DNA of 64,000 nt, from positions 1,984,001 to 2,048,000 of the forward strand of contig CP085827.1 of the NCBI GenBank assembly GCA_020809705.1, in the 5' to 3' direction. The notes below the pieces were generated by a model, which saw only the letters and a list, made by a program, of their open reading frames with translations, made no database searches and was not told where the DNA came from. Positions 34,764 through 46,736 of the stretch are shown here, one piece after another; the stretch's first letter is position 1; every line of letters starts with the position of its first letter. This stretch comes from Calonectria ilicicola (Eukaryota > Ascomycota > Sordariomycetes > Hypocreales > Nectriaceae). Made by a program: the position numbers and the translations under genes.

Positions 34764-36459
34764 TTAGACAGCTGGCACCTTCTTTCGGCGGATGCTGCCA
34801 AATCTCCGCTTAATGCCTTCGCTCAATCGCTTGCTAGTTGAGTTGTGGCGGCTAATGCCTACAGTGTTTGACACGCCGCTAGCAAGAGTAGGGTTATTGT
34901 CGTCCAGGCCGCGGTGGAAACTCAAAGGTCGGTTTGACTGGGTGACCAGTTCATACTCATCTGGTTTTCCCTTGGCAAGACGCTTCTTTTCTTTCAAGTC
35001 TCTTTCCAATTCGAAATTGGGCCCTTTACCCTTGAGGTCATCTGGATGATAGGTCTACATTCATGTTAGCGTCTGAAGGTGAGATGAAGATGCACGAATT
35101 ATACTCACAATATCGGCCCAACGCTTGTACGCGCCACCTTCAGCATCTGGCTCTCGCATCAAGTCGGCACCTTCTTCATATTTCATAACGTTTCCGCGGA
35201 AGTCCTCAGCGCCGTTAGGAATGATAGCAGTACCCTGGAGGGGAACCTTCTTGCGCATACTATCTTCCAAGTACTCTCTTGGGGTAGCCCGAATGGCTTC
35301 CATGGTGGATTCTTCGACAGCAGCGACAGGTGAGTACATTTTGTTGCGGTTGCGACTAGCGAGGGTGGCATCATAAGGTCCGCCGTGATGGTATGTGCCG
35401 CCGATGGTGTCGAGAGCATCAATCGTGTCCGTGTGGGGCAGATACTTGCGCCGGAGGTGGGGCGCTCGGTCGGCGGCGCGAGCTTCCTTCCGAAGCATGT
35501 CAAGAGGTCGGTGGCTCATGTCTCCTGGGAATCGCTGACTCATGGACCCCTTTCGGGAGAGGTCGCAATTGCCGATGCTGCGGCTACGGTGGTGTCGCGG
35601 GTTAGATCGATTGGGGGCCAGGTGTGGAACACGGGCACTGGCGGAGCGGTTGAGAGAAGAATTGGGAGGAAATCGGCGTGAGTTACGGGGGGCGCCGTGG
35701 GGAGATCGTGCAGGCGACCTTGGGGGCGAGATGACGCTGGAAGCTTCGCTGGCCGAGAAGAATGGGTTCGAAGGGTGGAAGCTGGATCGAGAAGGACTGG
35801 CCGAAGTAGGAGGCGTTAAGTTATCGCGGGATTGTTGAGACTGGTGTTTGGGAGTCTTCTTGTCGTCGGTATCCTTGGTCGAGGTAGACATTTTGTCAGA
35901 GAGGCTGATCCTTTTAAAGTTGGCAGCGAGGTTGTGAGATGATGCAATGCCGGTGTCTTGGCTGGGCTCTGGCGCCGTCAATGGATCAAGAATGTAAGCT
36001 TGCGCCTGCAAATGCAGCCAGTTAGTACGTAAGGTTCAGGCTGTGTCGCTGGCAATGCCAAAGTGCTTGCGTGTACATTGGATAGTTAAAGTACAAAATG
36101 GAAAGGGTTAAGAAAAAAAAAAGTCTTGGGTACAAGGCTGTGTTGCCAACACGCTTGCGTGTACATCGACGGTTAACTCTTGGTGCTGCGCTGGCACATG
36201 CCAATGGCAGTGTCGAGATGGACCCAAGTCTAGGGATCCTGGGTGATTGGTGGGTCCGCATTGACGCAAAGCCGACTGTGGGAAAAAAGGGTCCATTGAT
36301 CCCTGACGTTTATCACACCGTCGGGTTGGATGGGATGACGTTGGGTTGGGACGACGGGGGGCGCTGGGCCAAAGAAAAGACTGGGCCAGGACACGACGAG
36401 TATAGATCGCCAAAGAGCGTGCAACTCACCCACTGTTTATCGCTGCCGGAGTCCTGCAT
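34764..36459 (-). CDS. pal1: Pal1-family cell morphology protein
   Basis: Three minus-strand exons, 36430-36459, 35109-36005 and 34764-35054, give 405 residues. Exon 1 is only ten codons (MQDSGSDKQW) and is joined across a 424-nt intron with a perfect TACTAAC branch site to AQAYILDPLTAPEPSQ, the conserved Pal1 N-terminal motif. The start was chosen for that join because the frame in exon 2 has no ATG before the motif. The middle is Ser/Pro/Arg-rich and disordered. The conserved Pal1 region covers RKYLPHTDTIDALDTIGG, YHHGGPYDATLASRN and YKRWADI. The basic C-terminus has GIKRRFGSIRRKK. In fission yeast Pal1 localises to growing tips and endocytic patches and maintains cylindrical shape; the same cortical role is likely. 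Confidence 0.93.
36006..36429 (-). other. Long first intron of the Pal1-type gene
   Basis: 424-nt intron, about seven times the local norm, with GTGAGT donor, TACTAAC branch and TTTGCAG acceptor. It may hold regulatory sequence. Confidence 0.75.
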
Positions 36460-36828
36460 AATGGCGACAGAATGATGGGTCGATGATATAAAGGATGCGG
36501 GATGGGTGAGCTAAGGTCCAGGTCAAGAAGGCAGATCGACAGGCCGAGGTTGCAAGAGGGACCCGTCTAGATGCTTCGATGCCGCGTCTGTCTTTGCGTC
36601 GTCGGGAGTGTTGGGCGGGGTTGGTTGTTGAGTCGGACCACACAGACTACTTGTTGTTTGTTGATGGTGGTGGTGCTTCTTTTCTTCAATGACGAAGCCC
36701 GAGTAATAAGTGTGCGCGCAATTATTTAAGCAGCGACCAGGTATGTCAGTTGCCAGCCGGGCTGAGCGGGGTTGGACAGCAAAAATAAGGCCAAAAAAAA
36801 GAATGAGGTGCCTTGTCGGGCAAAAAAA

Positions 36829-36852
36829 GCAAGGCAAGGCAAGGCAAGGCAA
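36829..36852. repeat. (GCAAG)n microsatellite
   Basis: About five tandem copies of gcaag. Confidence 0.85.
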
Positions 36853-37060
36853 CGAACAGCACTGGTCTGTCTTGACTCGTGTCGTAACAGGAGGTGGACG
36901 AAGAACGAAGGACGAAGGAACAGGTCAAGCCAACGACGCAAGGGGTGGGAGGAGCTGCAGGTCTTATGTGTTGAGCTTGCGCAGGAGTAGAATACGGGGA
37001 GACAGGATAGACATGGTAAATGGGAAATGGGCAATGCGGACTGAATGGCTAATGGAGGGT

Positions 37061-37079
37061 GGCATGGCATGGCATGGCA
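37061..37079. repeat. (GGCAT)n microsatellite
   Basis: About four tandem copies of ggcat. Confidence 0.8.
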
Positions 37080-38781
37080 GGACAGGAGCGATGCGACAGA
37101 CACCTTCCCCGTCACCCTCTCTCTCGTGGTGTCCGGCCCCGGGCCCCGGCGCCTGCATCTTGGCCCGCCGCGGCCACGGGAGGAGTCCATGCCACCACTC
37201 TTTCTCCTCTCTCGCTCCTCTCGTCTCCTCGTGATCGCGACAACCTTCACCTCCACTCACACATTCACACACTCACTGCCAGTCCATTTTGCGGGTAACA
37301 CACCACTAAACACCTTAACAGAGCATAGACACACGCACCCTGCATGTCCAAAAATACGCCGTCGGACACTCGAGCCATCCGTCGCACCCCTCCCATCCCA
37401 GGCCAATCCCTTGAGTCCGTCGTCGCCATGCGTGCTCCGATGCTCGTGGGCCTCTCTTCCTTCCTTTCCTAGACTTAGTCGCCCGATCAAGCAATCACCC
37501 TGCTATCGCTGCCCATCCAACTCAGGGACAGGAACACGGGTACGTGATACGAACGGTTCGATAAAGCCTCGTCCGATGAAGCCGTCTGCATGCAGTCGCC
37601 AATCGTCTCACCCACACGTACGGAGCACCATCCCACACCACCGGAACTACCGGCCCCCATGATGTATTCTCTGGTCCAACATTGCCTTGCCTTCTATACC
37701 GTCCGCCAGTGGCCATTTCCAGCGCCCGGCCATGACCCCAGGCCAAGCTCAACCAGCTGGGTCCAAGCAATTACCCCACAGGACCCCGATTTACAAGTCA
37801 CGAGCCCGGGCAGAAAACCAGCTCGTCGGCATCGCCTAATCACATAAGACCAGGTTCGCTTGTCGCAAATCTCTCTGCATCAAATGCCTCGGGTGCAGTG
37901 TGCGGTCCTGGTGAACCCAAACAAACTAGGCCGAAATCAAGCTTGGTCTCGTCTCCTCGGACGTTTCAACTCCCATGGCATCCAGAATTCTTACAGCGTT
38001 GTCGGTGGAACCTTGCCCCGGGCTAAGCCCAGGGACACGCACGCACACACGTCAAAAGCTCGCCTGTATGTAGTATTAAGCTCGCCAACTGCAGGAACCT
38101 GCCGTCGTTCGGGCCACCCGCCGGTAGTGGGGGCTTTTCGGCCTGGACCCCTCTGCCAGCCCAAATGCGTGAACCTGCATGCTGGAGCATGCTTGAGCCT
38201 GTCCAAAAGGAAAAGCCCTGGCAGTCCTTGCCGTCCGTAATCGTCCTGGCCAAGCATTGAATCCATTCATTTCACCTCTCCCAGCTCATGCTGGAGTTAT
38301 CCAGCTGATTATGCACAGGGACTGGTGGTCCTTGCTCCACCATCCACTGCTGTTCACCGCCCATGACCATGGACAGACCTTGCTGCACTCATACACTACT
38401 GCCGGCACTTCAATGCTGCACAGCATGTCTCAGTGTGCCATTCCCAGCACCCATTGCCATAGAATATCGCGCCGAGATTATTTCGTCTCAAGTCGTCTGT
38501 TTGTTGGTTTGCGACGCGAGTAAAACATCCACCTCAACAATGCACCGATGCCGCTAGCAAGCTGAGGCTCCCGCACGCGGCGTGCCCACGCAGCCCTTCT
38601 CTCCACCGCCCACCCAACCAGCGTCCAACTCAACCCCACCGCTTTCTTGGACGATTTTGAGACAGGGCGGATGCAGGAACCACCAGCTCTCATCCAGCTC
38701 CTCGCCTTGGCCGCCTTTTACTCTTCTGGCCCTCGTTCCAGGCCTCTCCCGTTGCCGCCGTTGCCGCACGCCCATTGACCA

Positions 38782-39829
38782 ATGGCTCTGGTCGACTATT
38801 CCTCCTCTTCCTCCTCCTCCGACACTGATGCTGAACAACCGCCGTCTAAACGCCGCAAGGCCTCTGTCGACCGGACGGCCCACTCCTCCGATGCTACTTC
38901 GGGCACCCGGCCTGGTGACAAACCCGGCTCGGAAGCCAAATCCAACACAGCCACCATAGCTGTCTCGGATCTGCCCCCCTTGCCATCACAATTCCATGAT
39001 TTGTATGCTTCCACAGTCCGCCGGAGCGTCATAGACGACCCTAGTCTGCATCACGGCCGCCGCCGCCAGGTCCCTCACGTGGTTGGCAATTGGCCAACTC
39101 ATCTGTATGTGGAGTGTGAGTGCCTTCATTCTGACCTTGCCATGGGCTTTGCTAACTCTATCCTGTCCAGGGCATCCGTCAACTGCACAACATGCCATCT
39201 TATCTGACCTCATTGCTGATATCCAGGCTCATATGAGTCAGGCTAAATTGCACAACTTCTTAACCAGTGACCTTGGTGCGCCACTCCCCTTGCATATCAG
39301 CCTCTCGCGACCGCTGTCTCTTCCTACTGCAGACAAGGACGCCTTTTTGGAAAAGGTTACTCAGAAACTGCGGGCTCCGGCGCCCCCACCATTCTCTGTT
39401 CGCCCTCGGGGGCTGATGTGGTTCAAATCACCTGATTCAAACCGCACCTTTCTTGTCCTCCGTGTTGCTAGCCGCCCCTTGGAATCTGACGTGGATGGCA
39501 TCAAGAACCCAAACCCGGAACTTGTGAACCTCCTCACACGCAGCAATACCGTTGCCGAATCCTTTGGCCAATCTTTATTATACAAGACGAACCAAGACGC
39601 ATCTGCCGGTAGCGCATTTCACGTCTCCATTGGATGGACCTTTGATCACCCCGACGATGCCGCCTCTGCGGAAACTGTGCAGCTGTTTCACCAGCCCAAG
39701 TTTTCCGATATTGGAACATGGGAGATTAATGTGACAGGTATCAAGGTGAAGGTTGGAAACGTGGTGAATCATGTTGCACTGCATGGATCAGAAAAGGCTA
39801 GCACAAAGCCCTCGCTCTTTGGACTCTAG
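38782..39829 (+). CDS. USB1: U6 snRNA phosphodiesterase USB1 (Mpn1)
   Basis: Exons 38782-39115 and 39171-39829 (55-nt intron) code for 330 residues. USB1 is a 2H-phosphoesterase that trims the 3' oligo(U) tail of U6 snRNA and leaves a protective terminal phosphate, so it supports splicing in the nucleus. Both catalytic H-x-S/T tetrapeptides are visible: His153-Ile-Ser155 (LHISLSRP) and His262-Val-Ser264 (FHVSIGW). The N-terminus has a Ser run, a basic PPSKRRK that could be a nuclear signal, and the conserved [13 protein letters not shown] block, split by the intron. Length fits fungal orthologues. Confidence 0.94.
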
Positions 39830-42699
39830 TCAACTTCTGTGGGATTGCTCGTGTTCTCTTTCGGGTCGCCATGCCAGGAGCTTACGTCTAATGTGGCTGA
39901 AAGTGTAAGAGAATGACGCACTTGGGTATTTCCCAATTACATGGCGTTTACATCACCGAACCATCCGACAATGTTCGGGCACGCTGGCAATGGAGATAGC
40001 CGGATGTCTCGGCCGGCTTTCCGCCAGTCGGTTGAGCTGGCGAAAATCACGGGTATGAACAAAGGGCCGGTCGGCAGCAGACGTGGAGTTTGAGCATGTC
40101 AAGTACGATGTGGGAAACGGATTTGCCGGATAAAACACACAGATAGGTGCCGAGAGCAGCCAAAGGAAGCTGGCTCAGAGAAGTCAACATGGACCGATTT
40201 TACCTGCATACACGAACAAAAACAATACATCAATGCCATAAATAAAGTAATATGTAATCAGATGATGGATGATTTATCCAACACTAAATTTACTTTTTAA
40301 ATTCGTGGGGCTTAAGTGAAATGCTACTCTGAGTGAAACAAAAAGGCGTGCTCAGGTCCCTTCTTCACATTTCTTCCCACGCTGGAATAAGCAAATGGGT
40401 TACATCGGTGGATTCCACATGCCCCATCTGAGAAGCAAGCCATTATCATCTCCACACAAAGGAACAGTGCGGGAAAAAAAAAAGAAGGTGAGTTGAAATA
40501 TCAGCTTATGGGCCAGGCTCCAGCCCAATGCAAGAGACGGTAATCCTACCCTGAGGCGAGATGGGCCTTGCATGAATGACATCACGGTACATCATGACGC
40601 ATCATGGTGGAAATGATGTTTAAGACGACAAGATTCCTCTCTTTTTTCTTTTCTTTTTTCTTGTTTTTTCGTGCTCGTGTCGTGTCGCGCTGTTTGTTGA
40701 TGCGACAGTGGATACCTTTGTCTGAGAGAGCAGGACTACTGGACGGGAAACCGGGAGTTTGCATTCACACTATCGGGGAGCCACGTGCGACAATATTAAA
40801 CGGCTTATACCCATTCGTGAAGGCTGCAAGACGCCGTCTACACACGTACAAACCACAGCAGCGTTGCGGGAGGGTGCGAAGGCGCTTGAGAGGATTTTGT
40901 TAGAAACCCACATATTCCAGTTTGGGAGGTTGCCATGGCCATGACCATGGCCCTTGTATATATAGACGAAGGGTCCGACAGCCAGCCAGCGGGTTGTTAT
41001 CGTAGCGAGAGCGGGTTCGCACACGGTCCCCTTGAGTGCAACAATCGGGGGGATCTAAGAAGCCGGGACAGCACGGACTGCGCAGGGGCGCGCTATCAAT
41101 TAACCGCGGACGCCCCCTTTAAGCTTTCCCAAACCGCCCTGTAACCAGACTGGCTCTGTCAACGGCCGCCCTGGGAGCCCGCCCGCGGTGCGCTAGGTGC
41201 GACGGATGCCGGCGCGCACTCGCCCTAGGGGGGGGAGGGCCCTAGGGAGGAGGGCCCGAGGGCCGCTCCGTTCTGGCCTCGCTCGCCTCTGCTCGCCTCT
41301 GCTTCAAAGGCGTGCGCGTGAGGGTGCGCCCCCTTGCGCTTGTCAAACGGCGTCCCGTCTTGTGGTTTGCGCCGATCCTCCACGAGCCCTCAACCGAGAG
41401 GTGCTAGCGAACCTTTTTGTTGACCCCTCCCTGGCCCCCTGGTCCCGAATTTTCTTTTTCACTGCTCCTCTGGTGGTGGTGGTGGATGGGCAATGTCTCT
41501 GCAGTTGATGATGTGTGTACAGATACATTCACACAACATACGCGTGTGTTTTAATTTAATTTATTTATTCACTTTTTGGTCTTTTCCGAATCAAGTATCA
41601 ATCGTAATCAGAAAAAAAGAAAAGACGAAGAAGAAAAAAGCAAGGCGAAGTGGAGGCGCTCTCTCTCAGTGGATAAACCAGTCATAGATAGATTTCCCTT
41701 TTTTTTTCTTTTTTTTTTTTGCTCACTCGCTCGCTCGCCCATCCTGCAGTGATGGAGTCATTTGGGCTCAAAGCGGGCGGTGGGCGCCGGCGTGCACAAC
41801 GGGCCAGCAAAAAAAACAAAAGATGCACATAACGCGGTGATTAATTACGGGTGCAGGTGGGAAGCACCACTTATTAGTGCATGCATGCGTGTGCGCGCTG
41901 CGGGCGTTATTGGGCGTGTTTTTGTGTGTCCGTCTTTCCCTTTATTTACCTGGGTATTTGCATTTTTGTTTACATCCAACCTACCTGTTCCGCACACCCC
42001 GCTTCTCGCCCCCGCCACCCATCGCCCACTCACCACAACCCCATCAACAACCACCGACGCATTCAAAAGTAAACACCACCCGTTGCGCAACCTCGTCTCG
42101 CCAACGCCTGGCCTTGTTTCTCGCTTTTCCAGTGCCGCGCTACTGTTGTTGTTGCTGTTGCTGCTCCTCTTTAGTGTCCGCCCGTCTCTCCTCTCTTCTC
42201 TCTTGCTCTTGATCTTTTTTTCTTTCCTTCTTCCTCCTCCTTCTCCTCCTCCTCTTTCAACCACCACCACCGCTCCCCTTCCACTCACCCCCACTTCGCT
42301 GTCGTCCTTCCATCACCGCATTCTTCGACAGACTTAGCCCTGGCCTGGTCCCAACCACCCCCCTCAAATAAGTTGCCCCCCGCGAAATCTTGCACCACCC
42401 TGGGCAACCAACCCTCTCCTACAAAAATCTCCCATCGGCCTTGGGTCGCTCGCCACTGGCCTTCCACCGACTCTCGTGCGTCTTGTTCCTCGGCCCGCCG
42501 ATCCTGCTCCCTGCGCTTCTAAAAAGGCACGCTGCCGTTCTCGCCCCGAACTTCACTCCACATCCCTCGACTCGACAGTCTACTCATCGACCGAGCGCTT
42601 TCCTCATCCTCACCTTCTCCCACCTCTCCTCCCGACTGCGTTTGTTGGGTCTAGAGCCTGCACAATAAACTTTCAGTTTTTCACAACCAAATCACAGCC
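39830..42699. other. Long non-coding region, USB1 to CKS1
   Basis: 2.87 kb without a supported gene. It has a GC-rich part near 41160-41350, T-runs near 41698-41720, and a long CTCC/TTC polypyrimidine tract at 42130-42300 that probably belongs to the CKS1 promoter or leader. The 191-codon frame at 41762-42337 starts at TTG and is low-complexity, so it is not called. Confidence 0.55.
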
Positions 42700-43249
42700 A
42701 TGGATATCGACGTGTCTCGCCGAAACCACTCCCCCCGGGCGCTCTCCGACTCGGAGCGTGCTCGGCTCGAGGAGTTTATTGACTCTATTCACTACTCTGC
42801 CAGGTACGACGCACCTCTCACCTCGATCGCCTGCCATTGTGCTAACTTGCTCTCGCACCAGATACTCTGACAGCGAATACGAGTACCGTCATGTGCAGCT
42901 CCCCAAGGCCATGCTCAAGGCCATTCCCAAGGATTACCATGACTCCTCCAAGGGCACTCTCAAGCTCCTTTGGGAGGAGGAATGGCGAGCTCTAGGCATC
43001 ACCCAGGTAAGCACCCTTCCACCCCCCTTGTCGAGCTTTGCGTCAAGGCACCGATGCTAATTCCCCCACCAGAGTCTAGGCTGGGAACACTACGAGGTCC
43101 ACGAGCCTGAACCGCACATTCTCTTGTTCAAGTACGTTGCCGAAACCCAATCGCCAGCTGTCTCGTCCCAAGACGCTCGCAAGTCACGGTGCCAGACTAA
43201 CACTGCTCTGCACAACAGGAGGCCACTCAACTACCAACCACCGCAGTAA
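42700..43249 (+). CDS. CKS1: Cyclin-dependent kinase regulatory subunit (Cks1/Suc1)
   Basis: Four exons, 42700-42803, 42862-43006, 43073-43131 and 43219-43249, code for 112 residues. Cks proteins bind CDK1 and dock phosphothreonine substrates, needed for entry into and exit from mitosis. The whole Cks fold is present: [60 protein letters not shown], with the anion-binding Arg and Trp residues, and the final FKRPLNY. The HEPEPH hinge that controls strand swapping is intact. A short disordered N-terminus precedes it. Introns are 58-87 nt. Confidence 0.97.
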
Positions 43250-44697
43250 ACGACCGCACTTCTCTAAACGGCCAAGAAAATTATTTATTACACTTGTACC
43301 ATACATACCTTAACTTCCTTCCTACCTTACTTTACGCAGGGGCCTGCCCTCGTACCAGCGCAAGATGCCCGGGGCTCGGGACGGGAATCCCCACGTCTTC
43401 TCACGATTTTACGGTCTACACGTTAAGAGATAAGAAAAGAAAAAAGACTTGCTGGTTCACTACGATAAACATGTCACGTCGTTCCACCGTGCCTCGACCC
43501 GATTTGCTTTCCTACTTGTTTAGATTTTGCTCCCACACCGTCGCCACGTTATTTACCGTCATCGTTTGCCTTCTCCTCGTCTTGTTGTCTTGTCCAATGG
43601 TGGTCTGGACCATGGCGTCAGTAACTCATCCGATTGGGACTGTCTCCTCAGTATTGCAGTTGTGGGGCGGGCGTGGAATGGTATTAGATGGCAGCATGGG
43701 CTCAGCGATCTCGATCTCGATCTCTTGAATCAATGCATGGCAGCAGGGTCATTCTAGACCGTTGTGGGTACGAGGCCCAGTTTGTGGCATCCGGGAGTTA
43801 TTATCATCTGGTTCTTGTTTCACATTGGCCTCGGACGGATATGACACTGGGCGACGGATCGACGGGAGTGTGGTTGAAACGCGACGACAAATCCTGGCAG
43901 ATTGGTGGCTTGCCATTTTATTTTCCAAGTTTCGTGTGTATAAAGCGAAGGGCATGAAAGGGAATTGGAGAGGAATGAAATGGGATGTTAAAACGCACAG
44001 GATTCAGTGGTCAGATCGAGACTTGGGCAAGATGGAGGGGGGAGCTCTGTGCTCGCCATCTAACCCAAACACAAAAAGAAATGACTTTGCTACTGAGAGC
44101 CTGGTTTAAAAACAAAAAGTTGAGGAATAATTCAAATGTGATAGAAAAGCTTGAAGAGGGACTGGTTAGCTTGCTCCGACATGGGTAGTAGGGTTGGATG
44201 GGCGTACAGACATTAAAAAAAAAAAAGGACCTAATTTCAATATGAGTTTTTTTTTCACTCAACACATTTGACTGGAATGACATTTGTTGCTCCAGGAAAC
44301 GATCGAGAGAGAAGCGGAAGTGCCCCAGGTCTCAAGAAGGGGCACGTGGAGCGACTCAGATGGACGAAACATGGTGCGTAGGGAGATCACGGTAGGGGGA
44401 GCACGGCTGTAGATGGCATGACGCAAGAGTGATGGTAGATGTGCGCAGATTGCGGGGCTGAATGCAGCTGCGCAGCTTGGGCTGTGATGGTGAGGGCAAG
44501 GTTTTCCAACATCCTATTGGCGTGGGCGTGTTATGGTATTGTCTGGTTGCTTGTTGTCATTGTGGTTGCGATTGGCGCGTGTACATTGGCCAGCGTGTAG
44601 TTGGGATGAGCGCACAGAGGACGATGGGGGGGGGGCCACTTGGGCCACCAGTTTCTTTGGCTGGGGAAATGATTTCCGAGTGTTGAGAGGAAGCTTG

Positions 44698-44722
44698 GAG
44701 AGAGAGAGAGAGAGAGAGAGAG
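44698..44722. repeat. (GA)n microsatellite
   Basis: About twelve GA units. Confidence 0.9.
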
Positions 44723-45805
44723 CTGGGTTAACTGGTCATGAATTGGGGGAATGAATGGCTTGGCATTGCGAATGCTCCCAATTCAATTCATGCATGGCTG
44801 CATACTTACATACATACAGCAATAACTACGGTCTACATGTTTTAGGCCCGTGATATGGTTACGGTTTCCCCATGAACGGCACCCCAATTCAACACTCTTG
44901 TTCGCGAACGTGTCATGACATCCCAATTGGGCAAAACATGATGAAACTCGCGGCGCAGCAGAAACGCTCGGCTCGCTCGAAACTCTGGTGGCCAGGGGGG
45001 GGGATGTCATCCCACAAGGCCGGTCGTGTTAGTCACTCCGCCAATGCCGTAGGCTTGTTGGTCTGGCCCCAAGCTTCTGGGCTGATCGGCAGCATCCGGC
45101 GGGGGGTGCCCTAGTGCGCATCTGCTGATTTTTTGAGCCAGGGTGCTAAAGCTTGGAGGTTGGTGAGAGGGTGTTGCAAAAAAGAGAAAAAAAGAAAAAG
45201 ATAAGGTAAAAAGTAAAAGGCCACCTTGCAAGGATTTTTTTTTTAAACGGTGACGGTTACAGATCAAGAGGAAACGCGACAGAGAACAGATGTCATGATT
45301 GGTGCATGTATGAATCGATGTTTTGTCGGCAGACGCGAGAGTAAGTGGCAATCAAGCTTCGTGTTGCTAGTCAGATGGAGTCAAGCCACACACTCAGTCA
45401 GTCACTGTCCTGTCTGTCCTCTTCGTATTTTGAGTCTTGGAGTACGAGAAAGTGTTCACCTGCTTTCTTTTTTCTTTTTTTTCTTTTCTGTCAAATAATA
45501 ACAAGAACAAACACCAATTATAAAACTCATTCCCAATTACAATCGCATGCTGCAGCAATGAGCACTAACTAACTGGACACGCGGGCTGCGACGCACAAGG
45601 TGTTCGGCCCGCTGGTCCCCAGAGTGTAGGCAGGTACAGGAAGTAGCAGTGGTAAATTTAGTGGTCGCGGTAGCGGCAGTGGGTAGGTAGCAAGTGTGCA
45701 TGCAGCGACGTCGCATCAGTCGGTGTGACAGACCAAAATAAAAACGAAGCACGGCGAAAACAAAAGCTGGGCGGGAGGATCCCTGGAGAGGGAGGTCATG
45801 AAAGC

Positions 45806-45840
45806 CATCATCATCATCATCAGCAGCAGCAGCAGCCAGC
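45806..45840. repeat. (CAT)n(CAG)n trinucleotide repeat
   Basis: Five cat units run into four or five cag units. Confidence 0.88.
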
Positions 45841-45843
45841 GTG
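45837..45843 (+). promoter_or_regulatory. UPRE-1-like CAGCGTG site upstream of ERO1
   Basis: CAGCGTG matches the yeast unfolded-protein response element core bound by Hac1. It lies about 0.9 kb before the ERO1 start at the edge of a CAG repeat, so chance is possible. Confidence 0.3.
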
Positions 45844-45912
45844 GCTTCTTCTACAGACAGTGTAGCACACCTTGATGCTCCGCCAGGCAGGAGCCGCAGT
45901 TACAAAGCATCG

Positions 45913-45918
45913 TACGTG
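45913..45918 (+). promoter_or_regulatory. UPRE-2-like TACGTG site upstream of ERO1
   Basis: TACGTG core, 70 bases from the CAGCGTG site. Short motif, low specificity alone. Confidence 0.25.
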
Positions 45919-46008
45919 GCTTGATTATTTCTAAGCGGAGCAGAGTGATCTGAGCATGGCCTTGTGAGATGAATTTGACTGGGGTGGGTAGTTGTCCCGC
46001 GCGCGCCA

Positions 46009-46061
46009 TCAGCAGCAGCAGCAGTGACAGCAGTGACAGTGACAGCAGTGACAGTGACAGC
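46009..46061. repeat. Compound (CAG)n / (GACAGT)n repeat
   Basis: A cag run followed by interleaved gacagt and gacagcagt units. Confidence 0.85.
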
Positions 46062-46736
46062 GGCACAATGTGCAGTAGTAGCGATTAAGTGTCTTTATTC
46101 CGCTTTCTTGTAAGATTCCAATTCCCTCTCTGTTCCTAGTATACCAATCCCCCCAGCCAGCCAGCCAGCCGCAATCAATCAATTAAATAACAAGCCCGAA
46201 CGATGCCGGAGCATTCGATGCTTTCTTAGATCGGATGACAAACCAGAACGGCCCAGAACTGTGACGTACCCGCCCGCAGCTCCAGGGGTCAAAAAAAGGT
46301 ACATGCCAGTCCCGATACGGCAAGGCCAGGTCACCTTCCGACTCGCGCTCAGCTTAAACGCCATACGTCGCATCTTTCTTTGTCTCGTGGCATCGCCTCA
46401 CTCTGTCCAACGGGCGAACGATTCCCGCCTCCCACAAGACAGGAGGAGCAAAAAAAAAGACAGACACTCGTTTCTTCTTTTCTCTCTTTTTATGAACCAT
46501 TGCCAGCCTGGCCTCTCTCTCACACACCAGGGATCCCCGTGACGAAACGCCACTCATAAGTTAAAAGGAAAAAAGTCCAGAAGCCCGCTCATCATCCCCC
46601 ACACACACCTCACACATATATACATACGCACGCCAGTTGTCATTTCAACCCTCGAATATCAAATCTATCTTGTCTTGTCTTGTCTTGCATTTCATTGCGT
46701 TCGCGGCACATTGAGGCCGCCCACCTAAGACCAGCC

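Larger units (their letters stand above)
36460..38781. other. Long divergent intergenic region, Pal1-type gene and USB1
   Basis: 2.3 kb between two start codons facing away. No supported gene. It holds pentanucleotide repeats (GCAAG at 36829-36852 and GGCAT at 37061-37079) and CT/CACA-rich tracts near 37110-37330. The many frames on both strands are low-complexity and mostly lack ATG starts. Confidence 0.55.
43250..46736. other. Long non-coding region, CKS1 to ERO1
   Basis: 3.5 kb without a supported gene. It carries microsatellites (GA, CAT/CAG, GACAGT, CCAG, TCTTG), homopolymer runs, two UPR-element-like sites near 45837-45918 and a TATATA stretch near 46616, about 120 bases before the ERO1 start. 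Frames in it lack ATG starts or are low-complexity. Confidence 0.55.

Noticed and set aside
41762..42337. 191-codon frame upstream of CKS1
   Set aside because: Starts at TTG and translates a polypyrimidine tract (Leu, Ser and Pro runs); more likely CKS1 promoter or leader.
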